Assembly: GCA_905221615.1 (NCBI GenBank)
Contig: CAJNDT010005357.1
Location: forward strand, 147,330-211,329
Origin: Symbiodinium sp. CCMP2592
Lineage: Eukaryota; Sar; Dinophyceae; Suessiales; Symbiodiniaceae
Direction of reading: 5' to 3'
Length of the DNA stretch: 64,000 bases
In this document: positions 1-10,900 of the stretch, piece by piece
Numbering within the stretch: position 1 is the first letter of the stretch
How the letters are laid out: each line of letters starts with the position of its first letter
The notes under the pieces: generated by a model
The model's database searches: none
Told to the model about the DNA's origin: nothing
Seen by the model: the letters and a program-made list of their open reading frames with translations, nothing else
Translations under genes and position numbers: made by a program

Positions 1-1317
1 AGAGGCGTGCTTCATCATTGAGAGTGAGACCGTGCGTTGACTTTGCAAGTTCAAGCCCGGGCCTTGCACTGCACCTTCAAGGGTTCCGTTGTCAACGGAG
101 TGCGTGGACTTGGCAAATTCATTGGGCTTTTTTGCAGCCTCACATCCACATGGTTGAAACTTTGCATCATCATGAGCTTTATTCCGACACATCAAAACAA
201 CTAGAAACAACAGTACAATAACAAATGCCAGTAATCGATCCAAAAAGCACACCATAAGGATATATATAACAACGTAAATCCATAAACCTTCTATGTCAAA
301 TCCAACGAAAAACAGAAGATAGGTTATGCACTGTATGACAAGAACATGCAAGAACTAAATGATGACCTCCCAAAACAAAAATACATGGAGGCGCAGCGGG
401 GGTTCTCCCCTAGCTTCCTCCTGGGCATCGTGATGACAATTCGCCATTTTGCAACAGACATCTTTACTGTTGCACTCGGCTGTGCCCTTGGTTCAATGAT
501 TGGTCGAACCCGGCCGAGATGGAGAAACATGCGCGCACGAAGAATGCATGCCTAGAAGGCCTAGGAGACTCTGAGGAAGGATACAGACCCTCCGGATCTC
601 GACCCGGAGGATCTAGAGTCCCAAGATTGCCACCTTTCGGAGTTTTGGGGTGTGGGTGGGGCTGAGCCGATCAGGGTTGCGGGCTTTGGCTGCGACTTGT
701 GTATGTTTTTTTTCTCTGGGGTCCCGACGAAAGAAACACACCCACACACAAACAGCAAAACAACAACTAAGTCACATTAAAGCATGTACAATACATTAAG
801 ACAAAATCACGCGAAGGCAAACAAACACAAATCGATAATAACCTAACAATAAAACAAAACACACACAAAGCCATGTAATGTCTTGACACGAAGGCTTCAA
901 GGGCGCCAGTATCCATACGTCACTCGGGATCTAAAGTCCGGATATGAAGCTGCAAAAGCGGATTAGGACATGTAGTTGCGCTGGAGCCATGCCACGAACA
1001 AGTCCCAGCCGAGTTGGCCTGTCTCACGTAACCTAAAAAGGTTGGCATCACTGAAACAACAACAAAACTGGTAGATGTTGTCGACTGAGTGGCCTGGGTT
1101 TGCCGCTATCATGTGTTGCGGTGGTGTTCGTGGCCATGGTGGTTGTAGCAGCAGTGCACGCGAAGTCACATACGTGAAACAAGATGTCGCAGCGCACCGC
1201 TGAACTTCGTCGTTGCCATCGGAGCAGCAGCAGCTGTCAAAACAGTAGCAGCAGTGGGCGCATCATTCGTACTACTACATGAGTAGTACTCGTCGAGATC
1301 CACGTATTCGTAGTCGT
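1..1317. other. Unassigned sequence upstream of Copia-1
   Basis: No domain, repeat family or convincing coding region was recognised here on either strand. The only open frames are under 70 codons and have no recognisable motif. The last 100 bases grade into GTAGTAG-type simple repeat. Confidence 0.5.
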
Positions 1318-1360
1318 AGCAGTAGAAGTAGCAGCAGTAGGAGATAAGAGTACGAGTAGC

Positions 1361-1422
<62 letters not shown>

Positions 1423-1438
1423 GCTAGTAGTAGTAGGC

Positions 1439-1508
<70 letters not shown>

Positions 1509-1540
1509 AGCAGTAGTAGCAGTAGTGGTAGTAGTAGGAC

Positions 1541-1595
<55 letters not shown>

Positions 1596-1629
1596 TGTTG
1601 TAGTCGTAGTAGTAGTAGTAGTAGTAGTA
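1318..1629. repeat. (TAG)n microsatellite, left target flank of Copia-1
   Basis: Long runs of GTA/TAG trinucleotides, interrupted by a few substitutions, extend directly to the first base of the Copia-1 5' LTR. The same repeat resumes after the 3' LTR, so the element has split one microsatellite. The poly-Leu frame read from its minus strand is a by-product of the repeat. Confidence 0.95.
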
Positions 1630-1980
1630 TGTTGAAGCCTGAGTCTGCCCTCACCTCCCGAGTAGTTTCCGTCGTTTGAAGTGACTTGTCGTAGCCCTTG
1701 TGGTTCTTCAAGTGAGAGAGTGCAAGGCCCCTATGCTAGAAGACTTTAGAGTCGTGAACTTGGCCAAAGGCCGAACAGCCATCACAGGCATAGAAGGGCG
1801 TAGCCTCTCAACATACTTTCAGAGCTTTGTCGAGTGAAGTGAGAAAACATTCCGTTCGAGCGCCATGGTCAGTTTCAGTTGTCTGGATTCCTCTTCCGGG
1901 ATCATCCGATAAATTTGGAACGAAGCTTGAGCTGAGATGGACGGTGCAAATCCCAACATGCACGATCTTCCAGATCATCA
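1630..1980 (+). repeat. 5' LTR of Copia-1
   Basis: Begins TGTTGAAGCC and ends CAGATCATCA. It matches 12,602-12,952 over 351 bases with one substitution. The polyprotein ATG (1,937) lies inside it, 44 bases before its end, so transcription must start upstream of 1,937 if that ATG is used. Confidence 0.97.
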
Positions 1981-4900
1981 GGTTATGAGCGCCCAAGGTT
2001 ACGGGACGCTGCCGAGCTCTGCATTGGTCAATGGGACAACGCCTCTTCAGCAGCTGGATCTAGATGGAGAAATTAGGCAGCCGCAACACTCTGCTACAAT
2101 GGAGAACCCTGCTTTGGTAGCAGGGCAAGCCCCAGCTGGCAGTGTCGCGGGAGGAGTAAAGGCTCCTACGCCTCCACCTCCTCCATCTGGTCAGGTGATG
2201 GGATATGGTTCTACTGGAGCTTCGGAAGCTTCAATGGGCCAGAGCACCCAAGCTGGAGGGCAAGGTGGCACATCGAGCGCCTTGGCGGCGTCCGCTGTAC
2301 CACCTCCCATGATGAGAACTGATGTAGTTGGAGCGGCTTCTTCCGCGAGCCCGCCCGTGGATGGACTTCAAGATCAACGAGTTCATGAAGCTCAGACTCT
2401 GACAACACAGGTTCTTCAACAGAACGAGGCGCAGCCGCAGCTAGGAGCTCAACTGCACTTGGAAGGAGGACCAAAAGCACCTTCTATGATGGTTACGGTT
2501 GGGGGTCAGGGCTTCTTTGCTCAAGGAGTTCAGTGGATGCTACAGAAAATTGCGGATGTAGGAGGACAAGAAGTTTTGGTGACTCAGCCCTCTTCACAGA
2601 CCGCTCAAACTGAGTACCAGACTCCGGTGACACCGAAGTCGCTTTTCTCTCCTGAGCAGATGCGTAGATTTGCCCAGCTCGAAGAGCAGGCGCCTCAACT
2701 GTATCAACATGTAGCTGGTCCGGTAGGACAAGTAGCTTCCCCGCCTTCCTCCGCGTCTCTAAGTATGGAAGTCATTCAGGCTGAGGTTCGTAGGCAGGTT
2801 GAGAGGGAGCTTGAGGTTAGGAATCGAAGGCTTAGAGAATTGGAGGAAGAAAACCGTAGACTTAGAGAGGAAAATGTAGGTAGTGTAGCCCCTGCAGCTC
2901 CTCCGAAGGTCAACGCGAATGGATTAGGTGGGTTCTTAGGTGGTTGGCTCCCGGGCTCACGCGGCTTCTGGCCAAATGCCTCAAGGAGCTCTCCAGCTCC
3001 ACCACCTCATCCACCACCTCATTCTCAATCGCCGGCTTTACCTCCTCCTTTGCCTCCGCATCCGAATCTTCGAAATCCGGGCTATGGGTCCGTGGCAGAT
3101 GGTCTGCCGCTTTCCAATGCCAGCCCCCCTAGCGGTTACCCTAGTGGTTTAGTCCTGGGTGCCCCTAGCGTGTGGCAATCTATGCCAGCTGCGCCGCCGT
3201 CGCACTACCCCAACCCTAGTGGTTACCCTAGCGGTTTAGTCCCTTTGGGTGTCCCTAGTGCTCCGGTGCCTCTGGCGTCAGAGCAGCCTGTGGCAAACCC
3301 CAACCCTAGTGGTTACCCTAGCGGTTTAGTCCCTTTGGGTGTCCCTAGTGCTCCTGTGCCTCTGGTTGCAGAGCAGCCTGCGGCAAACCCCAACCCTAGC
3401 GGTTGCCCTAGTGGTTTAGTCCTTTCGGGTATCCCTAATGCTTCCGCGCCTCGAGTGCAGGAGCAGCCGGCATCAAACCCAAACCCCTACGGGTACCCTA
3501 GTGGTTTAGGCCCCAGTGACCCCAGTGGTTGGCAAGCGTATGCCGCGCAGCAGGGTGCCGGAGACTCTGACCAAAGCGGACGGGCGACTTGTCCAGCTGC
3601 TCCCATTGCGCCGAGCCCAGCAACCTTGCCAATCGAGCGGTCAGGTGAAAGGGCAACCGGAGGTGACAGCTTGGGAAGTAATTCTTTAGAGTTGCTGATT
3701 GCTGGCATGCGCCAATTGCAAGAGGTTTCTATGAGATCGTCTGAAAGTCCGAAAAGTGAAAACGTAAAGCCAGGCATAACCAGTTTGCCTACCCTTGTTG
3801 AGCCAGGCCCTGAGGCCCCGGTTGACTTCCAGGATTGGGTATACACGATTAGCCCAGCGATGCAAGACATATCGGATAACAGTGCTGAATGGTGGGAGAA
3901 CATTCTCTTATCAGCAGAAAGCTACTACTCTGAATTCCTTAAGCTTGATCCTGTAGCGCGTTTGAGCCACAAGCCTCAACCGAACGAGGTGTTGAAGCAG
4001 CAAAGGTGGAAGCGGGTAGAGAAGCGAGCAGAAACATTGGTGTTGGCTGCACTTCCTAAAACCGTTAGAGAAGAATGCGTAGCAGGAAGATTGACAGGGA
4101 TTCTTGCGATATGGTGTCGTGTCATGGTGATTTATCAACCGGGTTCGTTGCTTGAAAGAGCAACTGCCTTGAAATGCCTTGAATCACCGAGTGAAGCCGC
4201 CGATGCAGCTTCAGCGGCAAAGGCCCTCCGAAAGTGGCACAGATGGCTGCTCAGGGTGAGGAGTGTAGGCGGAACGCCGCCTGACCCGATTATCCTGATA
4301 AGAGCCTTAACCCTAGTGTGCAAGAAGCCTCTTGAGGTGCACGCGGAAGCCGCTTTTCGGATTCAGCTTGCGCGGTCAACGCTTCGAGTAGACATAAATC
4401 CGTCTTCAGCAAAGGTAGATGAACTTTATGGTTTGCTGTTAGCAGAAATGGAAAACTTGTCGCATAGCGGTGCCGTGCCAAAGGGCCCCAAGACTGCCAC
4501 GATGGCCCAGACCAACGCAAATGCAACCACTGCTCCTGTGCCTCCTCCACCAAAGCCAAATCAGCAACCTCAAGCTAAGGCGAAGAGCGCAACCCCGTGT
4601 CGCAACTTCCTAACTGATGCTGGATGCTCTCGAGGGGCTAAGTGTGGGTTTGCGCATGACACTTCGTCATTGACTCGGGCGCAGCGGGGACAGCGTTGCT
4701 TCAATTGCGGTTCAACTGGTCATCGCGTCCAAGAGTGCAAAGCACCTAAGCCTGACAGTCCTACAGGGTCTAAGGGTGATGCTAAGGGAGGGGGCAAAGG
4801 AGGGAAAGGAGGTAATCAGGAGAGCCCGAAGGCGAAGTCGTCGTCAGGTGAGGGCGTTGAGGGCGCAAAGCCTCCACCCCCAGCTCCCAAGGTAAGTGAT

Positions 4901-7900
4901 GCCTTGCAATCCTCAGCCGCCTCTTCCTCCGTTGCGACACCTTCTCCTCCTGGTCAGTCTTCGTCAGCAGACTCCTCCAAGCTCAAAGCCATGATTGCTG
5001 AGGCTCATCAAATGCTGCAGGACCTTAAGTCAACCTCCCGAGGGAGCGAAAGCAGTGTTGAGTTGCCCAAGATGGCAATGATGTGGGCTGATCTTCCAGA
5101 TATCCCTCAGCTTCCCCAGTTGACGTTTGCGCAAGAAAAGGATGCTCTCTTGGACTCAGGCGCATCGCACGCGCTAAGGCCTCAGAAGAATCAGGAGGAA
5201 GCAGCAAGTGCCGAGCCCATCGAGGTGATTCTTGCAGGGGATGGAAGGAAAAGCCTTAGACAAAATGCAGGAGGGACATTGCTAAGTGACACCCCGGGAG
5301 CACAAACCATCTTACCGTTAGGAGCCCTTGTAAGGGAATTGGGATGTTCTATTAAGTGGACTCGCAAAGGCCTCACACTGAGACATCCGACATACGGTGT
5401 TCTTCGGACACAGATCCGAGGAGGATGTCCCCAGTTGGCTGAAACAGAGGCGTTAAGACTTATTAGCGAACTAGAAAGCAAACGCTTGGAGCGCTTTGAA
5501 GGTCAGCTGTGTGAACTGCAGGCCAGGATTGAAGCGGCTGAAGCGACATCTTGGGAAGAACCACTTTGCAGGTACCTCACTCAAGGGGATCGTAAAGAGT
5601 TGATGGTCGCGGTTCAACGCCTAGAAATTCATGATGATCACGCCACGCAGGCAATGTTCTCGCAAGTGCGAGACCTGAGCAAAGGCAAGGAGTGGGAATA
5701 CTTGAAGGAGCTTGGTTTCCCTCGGAGCAAGCGTAGACGTCTGATGAAGTCCGCTAGGTGGATGGTTCACCATGATGATAATGGGGGTGTCTTCAACGCC
5801 TTAGGGGAGTTAGGGGAATCCTTCAAGATTTCATCCCGGACCTTAAATGAATATCAGGCATCCGCTGTCTCAGGTCTGCTCCTGTGGGCAGCATCGCAAG
5901 GAAAATTGGGATGTGTCACGTTGCATGCTACCACTCAGGAGGATATGGCGCTTTGTGTGCTGTTGTGGATCCTCAACTCCTTTGCCACGGGCACAAGCAT
6001 GCCCATGTCTATAACCGTGGACCCGGAGCTTGGTAGCCAGTGGCAATCCTTGATCGTGGGCTTTGCATTCCGCGTGATAACCTTGGAAGGTAAGGTAGCT
6101 GTTTCGACGATTCCGCTGCCTGAGTTGGAATTCACGCAATCCAGGGCAGGGTTTGCAAGAGAGGTTCTAAGATCCTTAAGACGGGTGTATGGGAAATCAG
6201 ACCCCGGGCCGAGCACTGCACATTGGACCGAGCAGCTTGACCGTGAGCTGGCTCACAACAGGCTTTCTCAGCCGTCATCTCAAATCAACGGGAGAGATGA
6301 TAGTGAAGGGAGTTGTTCAGATCCGTGTGCTTCACTTGTTGGTGCCCGTAAGGCCAGGTTTCCGACGCGTCGTAGAGCTTTAGCATCCAAGCCAGCGCAG
6401 AAGGATAAGGTGGAGTTGAGTACCGCTGCATCAAACCCAATTCTTGCAGCAGCCGACGCCGCCAAACTGGAGGAGTGGAGGCTGCATTTGGCAGCAGGGC
6501 ACCAGCCCTACAGAAAAGATTGTGCCACTTGCGTGGCATCTGCAGCGACAGGGCACGCTCACAGGCGTATCACTCATAAGACCCCTTGCGTCCTAAGCCT
6601 AGACATCGCCGGACCTTTCAAGAAAGGAGGGAAATCGGTAGATGGAGGTCTCACGTATTTCGAAAAGGAAGTGAAATATGCTCTAGTGGCATCCTATAGG
6701 GCACCCTTGGAAGTCTTTAGACCTTCAGAAAAGGCTAAGTCTGATGAAAGCAGAGCGCCAGATGAGGAACCGGAAGGAGTAGGGATAGATGGTCAAGGTG
6801 TGTTCGAGGAGGAGCCCGATGAGCCCCTTTTCGAGGATGAGGAGGACAAGGATGAGGATGGGTTCCTTCTGTCGGAAGGCGAGCAGGAGAAGGCTGAGAT
6901 GCGGAAAATCGTTGGTCCGTTTGCTGAGGTTGTACAGCGAGCGCCGAGGTTTCTGCCACCTCAAAGGAGATTCGCACGGATGAATGCTCAGGAGGCTGGG
7001 CAGTGGTACAATCCAGATGCCGCGACAGCAGTGCAGTTTCCAGAAGGCTACCCACCACCGCTTCGTGACAGGTGGGAGGACCTAGTCATCCCTTCAATTG
7101 ACGAGGATTGCTTGGTAGAACACTTCGTTCCCATAGCCCTGTACATGGAACGGAATAAGGATTGGGATGAAGACTCAGACGTTGTGTTCGTAGACCAAGA
7201 TGGAGAGCTTGAGCCAACGGTAGTAGCCAGGGTTCTGCGGTGTGAAGCTCATGTGAGCCCGGGTAGAAATGAGTTCTGGTATTTTCAGGTCTACAACCTA
7301 CTTGAGCAAAGGGAGGAATTCTACTTTATTCTTGAGGAGTTTAGCAGAAGGCCTGATACCTTGAACTTCCCACCGCGTCCTCCAAATTTGATACCACCAC
7401 CGAGTCCGTTTGACGGCTACCAGCCACCACCACGTCTTGCAATGATGCGAGCAGATTATGAGTGTTCCGAGTATGTGCACTCAGAGTGCGAGGAGCACGC
7501 TGATATCGACAAGCACGTTGATCAAGAGTTGGTAGGATCCTGGCCGGGCCAGGAGGGGAAAGCCTTAGATAAATCGGCGGAAGAGGTGATGTCAAAAGAG
7601 GAGTTAAAGGCCAAGGTAGAAGAGCTAAGCAAACCTGTTTCGCAAGGCTCAGTGTTTTTTGCCAAAGCCCTAGTGTCGCGAAAGGGACCTGAGGTCCTAA
7701 CCGCACTCCAAGAGATTGTCATCCAGCTGGAGCAGTATGGATTGTTTGTTGCAAAGGTGCACACAGACCGCGCGAGAGAATTTCTCTCGTACAAGCGAGT
7801 ACGCTCGTGGCTAGCTTCGAAAGGGATAGCCCGATCCTTTACCTCAGGGATTGAACCAGCTGCAAATGGTACAGGGGAACATGCAGTCAAGTGGATGAAG

Positions 7901-10900
7901 CGCCGGGTGAGGCAACTTCTCATTAGTAGCGGTGCTCCTGCAAGCCAGTGGCCGGCTGCAATGCAATGGGCAATCACCAAGCAGATCCGTGAGAAACTCC
8001 CCGTAGGAGACCCTAATATACCCCCATTCCATGCTAAGGTGTGGTTTAGGTCCAAAAGATACGGCTTGCAAAAGAAGGGTCAAGACTTTGAGCCTAGATG
8101 GGAAGAGGGTCGGTACGCATGTCCTTCGAGCACAGTGTCGGAAGGCCATGTCATCATCAAGCCTACGGGTGAGTATACCACGTGTAAAGGGATTAAGCTT
8201 GGGGTTGAACGCCTTGAAGAACATGTCCCTTTACCTGAGGTTGAAGGGGAGGTTGATGTTCCCGCGAGGCGACTTCGTGACAAAACAAGACTTGCAGCTT
8301 TGGAGGCCGAAGAGGAAGTCTTAGACGCGGAGTTGTTAGCCAAGGAATTGTATGCATCAAAGGATTTCAGTCATCAGAAGTGTCAGTTGCTATTGAAGGC
8401 TAGCGGAATAGCTGAGATCACAAGGGCAGGCGTGAGGGGAACACCCGAAAGCGTTGTCCTAGGAAGCTATGCACAAGGAGGCTTAAAAGGCGCAACCAAG
8501 GAAACAATGAAGCGGCCCCATTTGACAAAGTTCTTGAATGAATTTCTAAGGGTTCATCTTGGGCAGCAAGGAGTCAAAGAAGCTTCATGGGCGTCCCTGG
8601 CTGTGTATCATAATCCTTCGGTAGGGTTGCACAGAGACATGCGCAATGAGCCTCAAACGCGAAACTTCGTAATGCAGCTCACAGACAAAATAGAAGGAGG
8701 GCTATGGATCTCCGACAGCACTATAGGTGAACCTGTGGACATGCTGTTGCCTACAGGGCGCGAGCAAGGAGGTTCAAAGGTCAACATTGATGGCCAGGTT
8801 GTTGGCTTTGATCCCAGGCAGTGGCACTGCCTGGTGCCAGCGATTCAACATGTATGGGTCATTGCAGGATACACTCCGAGAGGTGTGCTAGAAATTCCAG
8901 AGCAAACCCGGGAAGATCTTAAAGGGCTTGGGTTTAGGTTTCCCGACCACAAAGCCCTGAAGCTTGTTACTACACCTACGGAAGGCGAGCAGGATGGAGT
9001 GTTTCCGGAGAAACCTTGTGAAGCGGGTAACGCTCCAAGGGTGATTCCGGGGAAACCTTGTGAAGCGGGAAACGCTCCAAGGGTGCAGCATCTCCTTTGC
9101 CATCAGCAGCCTCATTCGTATGCCTTTGAGATGCCTTCCCCTAAACTAGCATCCTTGAGTCCAGGTGTTGACAACCTTGATTCGAAACCTTTCTCAAAAG
9201 ATTTCATCCTCTTAGCCGACCGCTTGGAGCAGGTATGTAGGGCGAGGAGGGGTGAGAGCGTCGCTGGAAGTGTTGAGGTCAAGGTGTGGGCAGCGCAAAG
9301 AGGAGTGAAGGGTCCGAGGAGGGGAGTTGACTTAGGAGCAGCCGGTAGTGGTATAGATCCACCGAAAGGGGACAAGATATCCACGAAAGTAGGCCCTTCG
9401 TTTAAGATAAACCCTCATCCCGGATTCGTGCCAAGGATAGGTTTTGCCGGTAGTGGTGTAGATCCGCCGAAAGGGGACAAGATATCCGCGAAAGCATGCC
9501 ATCCGTCAGAGAGCACCCTGCGCTTCCTCGTGCAGCAGCATCGCCAGGACCTTGAGACACCACCTCCAAATTCTCCCGGTTTGGGCGTCTCCAAACCGGG
9601 AATCGCGGACTTGCTTGAAGTGGGAACATCAAAGCAGCCTGGAGGTACAACTTTTGTCGAAATTGGAGAGCTCCCGTGCATCAAAGCTATCAGAATTGGA
9701 CCTGGTAGCGCGCAGGCACAAAGCAATCCTGATCAAAGGGGCGAGGCCTCTTCATCGTCGCAAGGTACTGGAGACCGAGGTCTTCAACTACCGTGGGCAA
9801 GTGCAAGAGGCACCAGAGCGAGCACAGGTATGCAGCATCCGCAAAGAGACCGACGAGACAGGTTTTGGGAGTTAGTAGACCCAGTTCGTTCTGGTTATCC
9901 ACACCAGCCCCGCCTTAATAAGACTTCTGCGAATGTCATTACACCGGGAGTTGAAGAGATACTTCAAAGTCTGGTAGAACCCTTGGGTGTGGTCTATACA
10001 GTAGATCCTAAAGAAGTGAAAGCGAGGCTTTCCCTTTGGAAGGCAGCGGCTCAGAAGGAGCTGAATAGCCTTCAATCCCTTGGAGCTATCATTCGGCATC
10101 GTGGCCGAGAGGCGAAAGAGTATCTACAGCGAACAGGTGTGACTCCCATACCGGCTAAAGTAGTTTGGACGGCCAAACCGCCAGACCCAGGATCCGCAAC
10201 GCTGTACAAGCGTAAAGCACGCATCGTTGCTTGCGGAAATCACGAGCCGGAATCAGGAGAAGAACTCTTCGCAGCAGGATCTTCAGCAGAAGTTCTTAGG
10301 GCGGTGTTAACCGAAGCTGCCAGCAAAGGTTGGCCAGCTGCAGGATCAGACATTTCCACAGCGTTCTTGAGAGCGCCAATTCCGCCAGGGCATTTCCATG
10401 CCCTGAAACCACCGAGCATTTTGGAAATCCTTGAACTCGTCGAGCCCGGAGAGGTCTGGGAAGTGCAGAGAGCCGTGTACGGCTACAGAGAGGCACCAAG
10501 GTATTGGAGTGAGCATCGCAACACCACGCTTAGGAGCTTAAGGTTTAAGGATGAACAGGGTAGATGGATGGGTCTAAAGCAGGGATCTCTAGAGAGTAAC
10601 TTGTGGACCATTCACCAAGTGCGAGAGGGAGTTGAGCCCGAGTCCTCCTCCCCTGAAGACTTTGACCCTGTAATCCAAGGATACCTTTTGGTGTACGTAG
10701 ATGACCTTCTTTTCTTAGGCCCGGTTGGTGTAACGGAGTTCCTTCATCAGAAAATATCTTCCATATGGGAATGCTCAAAGCTTAAATTCGCCCACAACCG
10801 CGCCGACGATGAGCCTTTGAGGTTCCTAGGAATAGAAATAAAAACCTGTGAAGGTGGATTCCTGCTTTCGCAGGAAGCATATATATCCGAACTTCTACGA

